Notes: generated from the sequence alone by a model not told the origin. Counted from the first letter of the stretch, positions 1-9,182 are shown. The stretch is DNA of 64,000 nt from Palsa-504 sp963739135 (GCA_963739135.1 CAVTZG010000017.1:186001-250000), one strand, 5' to 3'. Numbers and translations: made by a program.

Positions 1-1
1 C

Positions 2-741
2 GGCGTGCCGCTCGTCGCATTGCACGGCGCCGGAGTTGATCATCGCGATATCGAGGCGGCGATCGAACCCTTCATTCCGAGAGTGGGCTACCGGCGGATC
101 TATCCCGATCTGCCGGGAATGGGTCGCTCGACAACGGACGGCCTGACGTGCAACGACGATGTCGTGGCACTGCTCGGCGACTTCATCGGTCAGTTGAGCG
201 AGGAGCCGGTGATGCTGCTCGGGCACTCCTACGGCGGCTACCTGGCCCGTAGAGTCACCGCCCAGCGACCCGAGATGGTGCGTGGCCTGGCGCTGTTGTG
301 CCCCGTCGCCGAGCGGTCAGGAAGCGTGCCCGCGCACGAGGTGGTTCGCCAGGACGCCGACGCGTACGACGAACTGCAACCTGCGCAGTGGGCGGGTTCG
401 ACGAGTACTTCGTCGTCCGTACGCCGGTGACGGCTCGCCGCTACCGCAACTACGTCGTCCCGGGTAAGGCGCTCGCCGACGAGACTGCGCTAGGGCGCAT
501 CTTCGCCGGATGGGCGGTCGACGTCGGATCGTGCCCGTTTCTGGCACCGACCTTGATCGCCGTGGGTCGGCGCGACTCTGTGGCCGGATACTCCGACGCG
601 GCAGACCTGCTCGAGGGCTATCCGCACGCCGCCCTGGCGGTGATCGAGGACGCCGGCCACGCGCTCATGCACGAACGGCCCGCACTGGTCGCCGCGCTCC
701 TGGGCGACTGGCTCCAGCGAGCACGCTCGGCCAACACGTGA
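2..741 (+). pseudogene. alpha/beta hydrolase, frameshifted, 5' end outside the window
   Basis: The reading frame entering at the left edge encodes an alpha/beta hydrolase: an oxyanion LHGAG motif at the start and the nucleophile elbow GHSYGG (serine near codon 70). After about codon 130 the match moves to another frame (FDEYFVVRTP onward), which carries the rest of the fold, including GRRDS (acid region) and DAGHALMHE (catalytic His). The shift falls near positions 385-400, in a G-rich stretch. Both halves together have the length of one hydrolase. It is either a pseudogene or a one-base sequencing error. Substrate is unknown. The true start probably lies upstream of the window. Confidence 0.7.
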
Positions 742-1075
742 CCGTTCAGCTGCGACGAATCACGGCCCGGCCCGTAAGCGGATCCGCTTGCGGCACACTT
801 CAGGTCGATGATCGCGGCAGAGAGAACAGAACTGGTGTATCGGGAGCGCCGGCCACGGCCTGGAGGTTGTCAGAGGAAACGCCGAGTCGGCGATCCGGAG
901 CATCGGTCAGGATCGTCGTGGTGATCTTGCGTGACAATCCGAACGGGTCGACAGTGAGGTAAATCGTTGTCGCTGGGGCCTTGGGTGGGCCCAGGATCTG
1001 ATCCACGATCTCGGTGAGCAGCTCATCGGGAGGCGGTAAGCGCAGCTAGCGGTGACACCCCAGCTGGCATGCCAG
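742..1075. other. Intergenic stretch, no gene recognised
   Basis: No reading frame here has recognisable family motifs. Short frames exist on both strands but look like chance open frames in GC-rich DNA. Positions 893-930 contain a GAGTCGGCGATC-like word that resembles one end of the dispersed repeat described elsewhere, but the rest of the repeat is not evident. Confidence 0.4.
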
Positions 1076-1291
1076 TCAGGCCTGTTCCGGCGGCTCGGCC
1101 GGACTAGAGCCACCGGACGCCTCGGGGGCCGGGGCGATCTTGTTCAGCCAGCACAGCGGGCACAGCACGTGCGGCCGTCCGTGCCGACCCTGCTCGTGCT
1201 CCCACGCGAAGTACGCCGCGCCAGCAACTAGCACCAAGTTGAGGCCTCCGCCGAAGGGAAGACCCGGGGCTCTCGGTATGCGGGGAGGCAT
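1076..1291 (-). CDS. small membrane-anchored CxxC protein
   Basis: A 71-residue protein. It has a short proline/arginine N-terminus, one hydrophobic segment (about residues 14-28, GGGLNLVLVAGAAYFAW), a charged stretch HEQGRHGRPH and then CPLCWLNKIAP, a CxxC pair that could bind zinc or another metal. An AGGTGAA sequence lies 7-10 bases before the ATG. The segment order suggests an inner-membrane protein with a small metal-binding tail, but no family is named with certainty. The neighbour downstream on the same strand, across a repeat-bearing gap, is unrelated. I judge it real from the ribosome site and the structured composition. Confidence 0.55.
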   Translation of the reverse strand: MPPRIPRAPGLPFGGGLNLVLVAGAAYFAWEHEQGRHGRPHVLCPLCWLNKIAPAPEASGGSSPAEPPEQA

Positions 1292-1442
1292 GGCGGTTCA
1301 CCTGTCCATCGATACGGCGGCGCGATCGCGGGTGATCGCAGGGAGCCGGCCCCTTCCAGTGTGACACCATCAGGCCGAATTGACTGCAAGGCCTGGCGGC
1401 GCTGCGTGCTGCCCACCCATGTAGTCGGCCAGCCTCACAGCG

Positions 1443-1550
1443 CCCGGATTCGGCGATCTGGCAGCGCGACGCAGGTCGGCGTTAGTCACGCTATGCTGTC
1501 GGTCCTGGTAACTCATCGCGCGCGGGATCCGCCGTTCTGTGCGCTGACCC
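1443..1550. repeat. dispersed repeat, copy A (diverged)
   Basis: It starts with ATTCGGCGATC and ends with GCGCGGGATCCGCCGTTCTG, the same border words in the same order and at nearly the same spacing as the copies at 8150, 17572 and 22349. The inner part is more diverged. It lies between the CxxC protein gene and the 3' end of the XRE/NB-ARC/LuxR gene. Confidence 0.45.
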
Positions 1551-1712
1551 GAATGTGACGGCATATCCCGCGCCTCGCGCAGATCTGGATGATCGGCGTG
1601 ATCCATCTTGAGTGTCAGCTCCGTGCGCTAATCGACGTCCATACAAAGGCCGAAATCGCCGATCACGGACAGCTATGATGTTCAACTGGCAGGGCGAGGC
1701 CGACTGCTGCCG

Positions 1713-4398
1713 TCAGACGAGGCCCTCGCTGAGTGCTAGGCGGGTCAGGTCGGCTCGGCGGCGGCAGCCGGTCTTGTCCCGGATGCGGTCCAGGTGCGAG
1801 GTGACCGTACGGACGCTGATGTACAGCTGGGCCGCGATCTGGGCATTGGTGCGGCCCTGGGCGACCAGGGTGACCAGCTCCCGTTCCCGGGCGCTGAGCT
1901 GCCTCGGGCCCGCCGCCGCGGCTGGTGAGGGGCTGGGACTGGTAAGCAAGAGGGCGTATTCGACGGCAATGGTCAAACTCATCGCCCCGCCGCGGTTCTC
2001 GGCTATCTGCGCTTGCGCGGCCCCGAGCGTCTGCCGGGCCGCGCGCAGCAGTTCGTCGCGACGGCGCCCAGACTCTGGCGCATCGTCCCACCCCCCCCTG
2101 CTGGGCCAGCGTGGTTCGCGCAGCCCAGATCGTGACGGCCTCGGCGTGACAACCGGTCGCGGCGCATAGGTGCCCGCAACAGTCCAGGACGTTTTGCAAC
2201 TCAAACTGGCAGTTGGTCCGCTCGATAATCTGGAGCGCCTCGCTCAGATGCGCCGCAGCGTCATCGATTCGACCTCTCGTCTGCTCTAGTGTCGCCGTCT
2301 GGATCAGCAGTTTTATCTGACTCCACGAGTCACCCACGTCCCGGGACTGGATTAGTCCCGCCGCGCAGATGTGCTCCGCAGTCGCCAGATCCCCCGTCAT
2401 GGTTAGCAGCTGCGACAAGTTGTTGCTGCACCACCCGCCTATCCAGCTGGGAACGTCGGCTGAGATCTGCTGGGCTTGCCGGGCCAGTTGCACAGCCTCG
2501 CCTAGGTCGTCCGTGACAAGAGCGACGATGCTGAGGTCAGCGAGGGCAAGTGCCTCGCCAGCTGGGTAACTGAGTTCCCGGGCCATGGCCAGTGCTCGGC
2601 GGCCATCATCGACTGCCTCGGTGATCCGGATCAGATTCACCAATGTTCTGGACCGGCCGGCGAGGCAGTCAACCAGCATCCGGGAGGGCGGCCGGTCGCG
2701 GAGGAGGTCGCGGACCGCGGTGAAGCGGCCCAGTGCCCAGGTCAGGTCGGCTGAGTACAGCGCCGCCTGGCCAAGCCAGTATTGCGCCGCGCACCACCCG
2801 TTGTTGCCGGGGATCGTGTGCTCGAGCGCCTCGTGCAGCACTGTGTATTGACCCATCAGCCGACCGCGCAGGAACCACCACGGTGCCAGCGCGACCGCCA
2901 GCCGCAAGGCCACGGCCGTGTCGTGATTCATGGCCCAGGCCAGCGCCAGGCGCATGGTGGCGTCCTCGGCATCCAGCCTGCGGGCCGCAGCCGCCTCTTC
3001 GGTAGTGGTGTGCAGCCCTTCCGCGGCCTCTTCAGCTGCCTCCAGCGCGTACCCGGCCAGCGCAGCGGTCGCCTTGTCCTGCTCCCCGGCCCCGGCCAGC
3101 AGTCCGGCCGCGGAGGCGCGTAGCGTCTCCAGCATTACGTACTGGAGTCGGCTATCCGGGCCAGCCTGCGGCGGGCTCAGCAGCGAGCAGTCCACCAGCC
3201 GCAGCACCGCCGGCCCCGCGCCGGCCCCGGCGACCGCCTCGGCGGCCTCCAGCGTGAATCCCGCCGGGAAAACCGACACCGCGCGGAGCACCCGCTGCTC
3301 GCGGTCTTCCAGCAGCCGGTAGCTCCACTCCACCGTGGCCGCCAGCGACCGTTGCCGGTCCGCCGCTACCCGGTCCCCCTCCGTCAGCAACTCGAACCGG
3401 TCATCGATCCGGTCCAGCAGCTGGGTGACGCCGAGCGCCTCCACCCGCGCCGCCGCCAGCTCGATCGCCAGGGGCATCCCGTCCAGCCGCGCCACCAGCC
3501 GCGCCACCGCCAGGCCGGTCTCGCCGGTCAGGGCAAAATGCGCATCGACCTGGCGGGCCCGGTCCGCGAACAGCGCCACCGCCTCCGATCCGCCGGCATG
3601 AGCGATGTCATCCAGATCGGGCAGGCCCAGCGGCCCCAGGCGGTACCGGGCTTCCCCGGCCACGGCCAGCGGCTCCCGGCTTGTGGCAAGGATCGTCACA
3701 TCATCCGCCGCGGCCAACAGCCCGGCACACAGCTGCGCCGCCGCGCCGATCACGTGCTCGCAGTTATCCAGCACCAGCAGCAGCTGCTGGCCGGCCAGCA
3801 CCCGGGCCAGCGCCTGGGCCGCCGGCAGGCCCGGCTGCTCCCGCACGCCCAGCGCCGCCGCCACCACGGCCGCTACCAGCGCCGGGTCCCGCACTGGGGC
3901 CAGCTCGGCCAGCCACACCCCGTCCGCGAACCGGCCCGCCACCTGGTTCGCTACCTCGCCGGCTAGCCGGGTCTTGCCCGCCCCGCCCGGCCCGGTCACC
4001 GTCACCAGCCGGTTGCGGTCCAGCAGGGCTGCGACCTCGCGCACCGACTGGGCTCGGCCCACGAAGCTGGTCAGCGCGGACACGAAACCGTGCATACCCC
4101 CGGCTGGGACGAGCGAGCCCCGCGCCTGCCTCCGACCGGCCGCCAGCACCTCCGCAGCCCGGATGCGGCCCAGGGCCGCCGCGACGAACAACGACCGGAC
4201 CGGCTCGGCCAGGCCCAGCGCGCCGGCCAGCCGCACGGCGGTGTCCTGGCGGGCCGTGCGGTTGATGCCCCGCTCCAGGTCACTGACCGACCGCGGGCTC
4301 AGGCCAGCGGCCTTGGCCAGCTCGTCCTGCGTCAGCTGGGCCTCGGCCCGCAGCTGCCGCAGCAACCCGGCGAACCCCGACGCGGGCTGTTCCGCCAT
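1713..4398 (-). CDS. XRE HTH + NB-ARC ATPase + TPR + LuxR HTH regulator, frameshifted at a G8 run
   Basis: A large transcriptional regulator. Domain order: Cro/CI-type HTH (residues about 10-65, QLTQDELAKAAGLSPRSVSDLERG), a linker, an AfsR-like NB-ARC ATPase with P-loop GPGGAGKTRL (135-144) and Walker B LLLVLDNCEH, then helical TPR-like repeats. The C-terminal LuxR HTH (QLSARERELVTLVAQGRTNAQIAAQLYISVR start) is present but in the next frame. The shift is at a run of eight G on the coding strand (2091-2098); seven G would join both parts. The uncorrected frame runs on as arginine-rich sequence with no motif. Ligand and target genes are unknown. It may be a sequencing error, slippage-based switching, or a recent pseudogene. 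Confidence 0.8.
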
Positions 4399-5186
4399 GA
4401 TCCCGGCATCCCCTCCCGCAAGCCCCTAGCCCGCCAGCGGCAATAAGCACAGCACGGAAACGGCCTGTGCCACGATTATCCAGGCCAGGCGCCCGCACCA
4501 CAATTCCCGGCACCCCGGCCGGCCTGCTCCCCGGGTACGCAGCCGCCGCCAAGACGAGCGCCCGGATCGGCACGCCCAGACGGCGGCTCGGCCAGCTCCG
4601 CCGACCGGTCCCGGGACCCGTTCACGTCCGCGAGCGCCGTCCAGCCGGGCGCGATCCTGTGGGTCTCCTGTGTGCGGCACGTGCGCTGATTACGGCGGCC
4701 ATAGCCGTAACAGAAGCCGAGGGGCACCCGGCCGAGCTGGGCGCTCTCAGCACGAGGCCGCGGCCTGCAGGGCCCTGTCCGGGCGGCAGCCGCGCCGCGA
4801 AAGAGGGGTCATCCGACCCCTGCTCCGGGGCATCCCAGGTCAGCGAACCTTTCTATGGGGCCAGAAGTATCGAGGGAGGGCTCGCTGATCTCGGAGCACG
4901 CAGCTGAGCCGGTCAGCCGCGTACCGCAATGCCCGAAGGACGACATCATGAGAGTTCGCCGGTCCATCACCGCACCGCGGCAGCCAGGGCGGAGAAAGAA
5001 CCGGCCTGTCCCGCCGCTGACCACCGGTAACTCCCACCGGTCCGGGACACCGGCCCGGTGCCAGCGCGGCAGCTCCGCCCGCATCCTGCCGGAAACCCCG
5101 CCCCTGGCCCCGGCGGCAGCAACCTCTAAGTCGCCGCCGAGGGCTCCAGCCACGCCGCCGCACCGCAACAACCCATGGAGGACACC
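4399..5186. other. Long intergenic region before the secreted-protein gene
   Basis: About 790 bases without a convincing gene. It holds the divergent promoters of the regulator on the left and the secreted protein on the right. An open frame from 4949 on the plus strand is proline/arginine-rich with no motif, so I do not call it. Confidence 0.4.
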
Positions 5187-5711
5187 ATGAAGAAACTCCG
5201 CCGCTCCCGCATCCTGCTGGCCGCGATCCCGCTGGCCGGCATCGCGCTGGCCGCGGTCCCGGCCGCCGCGGCCGCCGGGCTGGCGGCCGCCAGGCCGCAC
5301 ACCGTCCATGTCAGCGCCAGGCTGACCGTCGCCTATACCGCGCCGCCGGTGTGCACGGCCGGGGTCTGCATCATCACCAACCAGGGCACCGGGACCCTGG
5401 CCCCGTACGGGCCGGTCACCTTCACCACCGTGATCACCGCCGACGGCAACCAGCCGCCCTGCGGGGCCACCTCCCAGTGGGTGAACCGGATCATCCGGAC
5501 CATCACCACCGGCCGGGGCACGCTGGTGTTGCACGAAGCCGGCCTGCAGTGCCCCCTGCCCGGCACCGGTCCCCAGGTCAAGGCGGTCTGGGCCGCCGAC
5601 GGTGCCGACAGCACCGGCATCTTCGCCGGCGCTAGCGGGCAGGGCTCCGACACCGCCTACCCGGCGCTGAACACCGCCGCCCCGCGTGGAACCCTCACCC
5701 TCTCCCCGTAG
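5187..5711 (+). CDS. secreted beta-barrel-like protein of unknown function
   Basis: A 174-residue exported protein. It starts with MKKLRRSR, a hydrophobic core (residues 9-35, ILLAAIPLAGIALAAVPAAA) and Ala-rich cleavage sites, a typical Sec signal peptide. The mature part alternates polar and hydrophobic residues (TGTLAPYGPVTFTTVITAD, GRGTLVLHEAG, GIFAGASGQGSDT), as in small secreted beta-barrels of the allene-oxide-cyclase/dirigent kind; that fold is an inference. Four Cys in the mature region could form two disulfides. GGAGG lies 6 bases before this ATG, which decides this start over the ATG 12 bases upstream. It is monocistronic. Confidence 0.75.
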   Translation: MKKLRRSRILLAAIPLAGIALAAVPAAAAAGLAAARPHTVHVSARLTVAYTAPPVCTAGVCIITNQGTGTLAPYGPVTFTTVITADGNQPPCGATSQWVNRIIRTITTGRGTLVLHEAGLQCPLPGTGPQVKAVWAADGADSTGIFAGASGQGSDTAYPALNTAAPRGTLTLSP

Positions 5712-5817
5712 ACGGCGGAACCATCCACTTGCAGTTTCTCCGCTGTCAGCTGACCGATCTCATTACGATTCGCGCCCGGTCCGGCGGACGCCCGCCGGGC
5801 CTGGCCCGCCCCGGGAT

Positions 5818-5836
5818 GCGATTCCGGAAATCGCAG
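5818..5836. terminator. possible weak terminator hairpin
   Basis: TGCGATT and AATCGCA form a 7-bp stem with a 5-base loop about 110 bases after the secreted-protein stop. There is no T tract. It is a weak candidate. Confidence 0.25.
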
Positions 5837-5958
5837 GCAGCCACCGGCGCGTGATGGAACCGGGTGCCCTGGCACGACGCGGGGTGCCCAGCAAAACAGC
5901 ACAAAACGGACCAGATCGATGAAACCCGTACTCCACCGCAGACGGCAGGTGGCCGAAG

Positions 5959-6171
5959 ATGACTGAGCCGTGTGATCGGTGCGGGCCCGCGGCCGGCGCA
6001 GGGTACCGGGTAGACCGGGCTGGCGAGCTTTACCTGTGCGGGCAGTGCGCGAGCCGGCAATGGCGGGCGCTATCTGCGCAGGGCTGGACCTTCTGGCCGC
6101 TCGGCGTGCATGCACTGGCACCGCAGGCCAGCGCCGCAGCACGCGACGGCCCGGCCAAGGACGCGGCATAG
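5959..6171 (+). CDS. small zinc-ribbon-like protein (DUF7455-like)
   Basis: A 70-residue protein with two Cys pairs, CDRCG at residues 5-9 and CGQCA at about 27-31, spaced as in a compact zinc ribbon. The motif order (CDRCG, a short strand YRVDRAGELYLCGQC, then an amphipathic helix RQWRALSAQGW) resembles the small DUF7455-type proteins of actinobacteria; this is a resemblance, not a proven match. The C-terminus is Ala/Pro-rich and probably disordered. No strong Shine-Dalgarno sequence is visible. Function is unknown; the protein is cytoplasmic by composition. Confidence 0.6.
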   Translation: MTEPCDRCGPAAGAGYRVDRAGELYLCGQCASRQWRALSAQGWTFWPLGVHALAPQASAAARDGPAKDAA

Positions 6172-6569
6172 CCGCTGGCGCAGGCGCCGCCGCGGGGCCT
6201 CAGATGACGGACCGGCGGATCATGCTACCCCGCCCGTGGCGGTCAGCGTGATCGGTGCCGTCGAGCGCGAGGTAATGGCATGGCGCTGCACTGGGATGCG
6301 GTGTCACCAGGACAAGCCCATCCGGGGTATCCGCGATCGTGGTATCATCGGCCCGCCCGCAGCGCACCCCATCACCGGCGGCCGCTCCGCGAACACCCCG
6401 GGGGCCTTGATGATTGACGCCCTCCCAGCAGCATGTCACCAGACATCCGGGCAGCAGCGCACGGTGCCACGCCGCCCGCGATCACAAGAGCAATCAGGCG
6501 ATCACGCATATCTGGACGTTCCGGTGCCCCCGGAATCCACCGCCTGCCCGACCTTCGGCGCGTACCTAT
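6172..6569. other. Intergenic region left of the IS110 element
   Basis: About 400 bases up to the inferred left end of the insertion sequence. The open frames on both strands have no recognisable motif. I see nothing that supports a gene. Confidence 0.35.
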
Positions 6570-6570
6570 T

Positions 6571-6842
6571 CGGCAGGGAGGATGTGGATAAGTGCTTCCG
6601 GCCCTGCCTCCCCCGTTTTGAGATGGTACGGGCGTAGGGTCGGGGGCCTGGGTCCCGGTCTGACCTCCTATTCGGCTGACACCATCTAGGGCTGTCCTGC
6701 GATCGATCTGTCGGCCGGGATCCCAGGTTTTCAGGCACCCACCGGCGTGCCGGTCTGATCTGCCTGGCCTGGACTAGAGGCCGGGGTTTCACAGGTCCGA
6801 CGGCCAGCGGGTGCGTGCCACCCCTCAACGCAGAGAAAAGGG
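6571..6842 (+). ncRNA. candidate IS110 bridge RNA region (left end)
   Basis: The noncoding left end of IS110 elements encodes the bridge RNA that pairs with donor and target DNA (established for IS621). Here the 273 bases before the transposase are strongly conserved with the second copy (39453-39719) although they are not coding. Potential stems include GGCAC/GTGCC at about 6736-6756, which is CGGCA/TGCCG in copy two, and GGCCG/CGGCC flanking CACAGGTC just before the gene. Boundaries and loops are not resolved by eye; this is inference from position and conservation. Confidence 0.45.
6660..6719 (+). repeat. direct repeat, left-end copy, of the IS110 element
   Basis: About 60 bases beginning CTGACCTCCTATTCGGCTG and ending TCTGTCGGCCGGG. 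A related segment in the same orientation follows the transposase gene (7913-7974). Outer blocks (TATTCGGCTG, ATCGAT, TGTCGGCCG) are conserved and the middle differs. Confidence 0.65.
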
Positions 6843-7889
6843 ATGGCAGTGACCATCGTAGAGACACGCGCGATTACCGGCGGCGTGGACACCCACGCCG
6901 ATACCCATGTCGCGGCCGCGCTGGATCCGGTCGGCGGGCTGCTCGGCGTCCGGGAGTTCCCCGTGAGCGCGGCCGGGTATGCCGGGTTGCTGGGCTGGCT
7001 GGGCGGGTTCGGGACGGTGTGCCTGGTCGGGATCGAGGGCACCGGCAGCTACGGTGCCGGCCTGGCCCGCCACATGTCAGCGGCTGGCGTCCGGGTCGTC
7101 GAGGTGGACCGCTCGGACCGGCAGGACCGGCGCCGTCAGGGGAAGTCCGATCCGCTGGACGCGGTCAGCGCCGCCCGGGCCGCCCAGTCCGGCCGGGCTC
7201 GCGGCGCCCCGAAGGGACGCGACGGCGCGGTCGAGGCGATCCGGGCGCTGATGATCGCCAAGCGCAGTGCCCGCTCCGAGCGGACCCAGGCGATCAATCA
7301 GGCCCGGGCCCTCATCGTGACCGGCCCTGAGGACCTGCGCGCCCGGTTCACCGCGCACGCTACCGCTGACCTGGTCGCCGAGCTGGCGGCCCTGCGGCCC
7401 CGGCCCGGCGCTGTCGTCGGCTACCACACCCGGATCGCGCTGCGGGAGCTGGGCCGCCGTGCCGAGTTCCTCGACAGCCAGATCGAGCGCCTGGATGACC
7501 TCATCGGGCCCCTGGTCACCGGCCATGCTCCGGGCCTGCTCGCCCTGCACGGCGTCGGCTCCGACACCGCCGCGATCCTGCTCATCGCCGCCGGGGACCA
7601 CCCCGAGCGGCTGCGGTCCGAGGCCGCCTGGGCGCACCTGTGCGCCGTGGCCCCGATCCCGGCGTCCTCTGGCAAGACCGTCCGGCGGCGCCTCAACCCG
7701 GCCGGCGACCGGCAGGCCAACCACGCCCTGTGGCGGATCGTGATCACCCGGATGAGCTCCCACCCGGCGACCCGGGCCTACGTCGACCGGCGTACCGCCC
7801 AGGGCCTGTCGAAGAAAGAGATCATGCGCTGCCTCAAACGCTACGTCGCCCGCGAGGTCTATCCCCACCTCCGCCACGTCGCTGACTGA
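6843..7889 (+). CDS. IS110-family transposase (bridge-RNA-guided recombinase)
   Basis: A 348-residue protein, full length for the family. The N-terminal RuvC-like DEDD domain shows Asp16 (GVDTHADTH), Glu65 (GIEGTGSYG) and Asp103/Asp106 (KSDPLDAVSAARAA). A coiled-coil middle follows. The C-terminal Tnp domain carries HGVGSDTAAILL and the catalytic serine region PIPASSGKT (Ser275/Ser276), then the family tail HALWRIV...LKRYVAREVY. These enzymes join DNA ends through a serine and are guided by an RNA from the element's own noncoding end. GAGAAAAGGG precedes the ATG. The frame is open and all catalytic residues are present, so the gene is probably active. Confidence 0.92.
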   Translation: MAVTIVETRAITGGVDTHADTHVAAALDPVGGLLGVREFPVSAAGYAGLLGWLGGFGTVCLVGIEGTGSYGAGLARHMSAAGVRVVEVDRSDRQDRRRQGKSDPLDAVSAARAAQSGRARGAPKGRDGAVEAIRALMIAKRSARSERTQAINQARALIVTGPEDLRARFTAHATADLVAELAALRPRPGAVVGYHTRIALRELGRRAEFLDSQIERLDDLIGPLVTGHAPGLLALHGVGSDTAAILLIAAGDHPERLRSEAAWAHLCAVAPIPASSGKTVRRRLNPAGDRQANHALWRIVITRMSSHPATRAYVDRRTAQGLSKKEIMRCLKRYVAREVYPHLRHVAD

Positions 7890-7912
7890 CAGCCCGCGCA
7901 CTCCGGGGGCGG

Positions 7913-7974
7913 CCTGACCCTCTATTCGGCTGCCGCATCCGTGCTGGCCTTCTATCGATTTGTCGGCCGCCCCC
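7913..7974 (+). repeat. direct repeat, right-end copy, of the IS110 element
   Basis: CTGACCCTCTATTCGGCTGC to TTTGTCGGCCGCCCC, homologous to 6660-6719 in the left end. The same right-end module occurs at about 41096-41160 and, cut short, at 40808-40845 in the second element. Confidence 0.65.
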
Positions 7975-8129
7975 GGTCCAACTTTGACCCGCTGCCCGCG
8001 TGACCTAATAAGAGCTTGCACCCTCCACCCGGAGTGGCCCTTCCCTGTCGTGTCCGCAATCAGCAGCCCCAGCCAGAGCAACATTTCCTGAACACGGAAA
8101 TTGAAAGATTCAAAACATCATCCGAACCC

Positions 8130-8135
8130 TTGACA
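8130..8135 (+). promoter_or_regulatory. TTGACA at the right end, possible junction -35 box
   Basis: TTGACA lies about 15 bases inside the inferred right end and points outward. It is conserved at 41292-41297. In circular IS110 intermediates a -35 box at the right end can meet a -10 at the left end and drive the bridge RNA and transposase. The left end offers GAGGAT (copy one) or GAGACT (copy two). The exact junction is unknown, so spacing cannot be verified. Confidence 0.35.
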
Positions 8136-8149
8136 GACATAGGAGCATC

Positions 8150-8241
8150 GATCGATCAGGGCTCTCGCGCTTTGAAACGCCAGTCGCGCAGCGTGACGAT
8201 CGCTGGTCGCGGTCCCCGCGCGAGATCCGCCGTTCTGGGCG
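8150..8241. repeat. dispersed repeat, copy B
   Basis: It runs from CGATCAGGGCTCTCGCG to CGCGCGAGATCCGCCGTTCTG. It aligns along its length with copy C at 17572: shared blocks are AACGCC, GTCGCGC, GCGTGA, GATCGCTGG and GCGCGAGATCCG. It abuts the right end of the IS110 element directly. Confidence 0.6.
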
Positions 8242-8440
8242 ACTCTGTAACGCGGACTCTATGCTGCCGTGGCATTACATAACAGGTTGTTCTGTTGCTC
8301 CGCACGGATCCGGGCAAAGGCTTGCGGATGGCCGCCGCACTGCTGCTAAGCCGGGCGCTGCCGTCGCGGCCGTCATCCCAGCCGCCGTCCGGTTCCTGGT
8401 CCCCGGACATGGCGAGTGGGAGCTGACCGCCCGCGGTGGC

Positions 8441-9182
8441 TTACTCGCTGGCGGCCCGGGCAGCGTCCAAGATCAATTGCGTGATCTGCTGCGGGTGGGT
8501 GACCAGCGAGAGGTGGCCGGAGTCGATCTCGACCGTCGTGGCATTCATTCGTTCTGCGAAGAAGCGCTCAAGCTCCGGCGAGATCGTGCGGTCCTGCCGT
8601 GAGATGGCATACCAGGATGGCCGTGACCTCCACGCCGCCACCGTGGTCCGTTCCTGGAAGAGTGTTTCCGAGACGCGTCCTTGCACCGCGTACAGCACGC
8701 GCGCCTTAACCGGGTCGACGCCGTTGGCGAAATCGTGCAGGAACGCCTGCTCGGTGAGCGCGCCGAACCCGCCGGTGTAGACAAGTCCCGTGCTGGCAGG
8801 CGGCGCCGGGAACCTGTTCGCGAGCGCGGCGTAGTCCTCGCCCGCGTCGGGGGCGCGCGGCCACGTAGACCAGGCCCGCGACGCGCGGGTGGGTCCCGGC
8901 CTCGGTGATCACGGTGCCTGCGAAGGAATGACCAGCCAGGATGACCGGCCCGTCGTGAAGGTCCAAGATACGGCGGGTGTGCGCCACATCATCGGCCAGC
9001 GAGGCCAGCGGGTTCTGCACGGCGGTGGCGGTCAGCCCCGCGCCCTGCAGCCGCTCGATCACCTCCGACCAGGACGAGCCGTCGGCATAGGCGCCGTGCA
9101 CCAGCACGACGTTCCGTACTGTTCCGCTGAAGCCTTGTCCGGAAGACCAAGCCGTGGCGGGCCGCGCCGCTGCCATGAGCAT
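8441..9182 (-). pseudogene. alpha/beta hydrolase, frameshifted
   Basis: The 5' part encodes VVLVHGAYADGSSW (oxyanion loop) and the nucleophile elbow GHSFAG, followed by VYVAA. Then the frame is lost and arginine-rich sequence follows. The 3' part, in another frame (8441-8698), gives IPSWYAISRQDRTI-like and HLSLVTHPQQI sequence, the acid and catalytic His ends of the same family. Together they give a complete hydrolase of about 245 codons. The shift is between about 8700 and 8850. Family members include small secreted and cytoplasmic esterases; the substrate is not predictable. The chosen start, MLMAAARP, is uncertain. Confidence 0.75.

Larger units (their letters stand above)
6570..8150 (+). 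mobile_element. IS110-family insertion sequence, intact copy
   Basis: The bounds come from comparison with the second element. The left ends share sequence from TCGGCAGGGAG (6570 here, 39452 there). The right ends share sequence up to ATAGxAGCATCG (8150 here, 41312 there). The element is about 1.58 kb, has one transposase gene, 273 bases of noncoding left end and about 260 bases of noncoding right end, with no terminal inverted repeats. This layout is usual for IS110. Exact ends cannot be fixed without an empty site. Confidence 0.8.

Noticed and set aside
4809..5534. A 241-codon minus-strand frame
   Set aside because: It overlaps the secreted protein gene antisense and is a Gly/Arg-rich low-complexity frame.
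7077..8084. A 335-codon minus-strand frame over the IS110 element
   Set aside because: Antisense shadow of the transposase; Gly/Asp/Val-rich without motifs.
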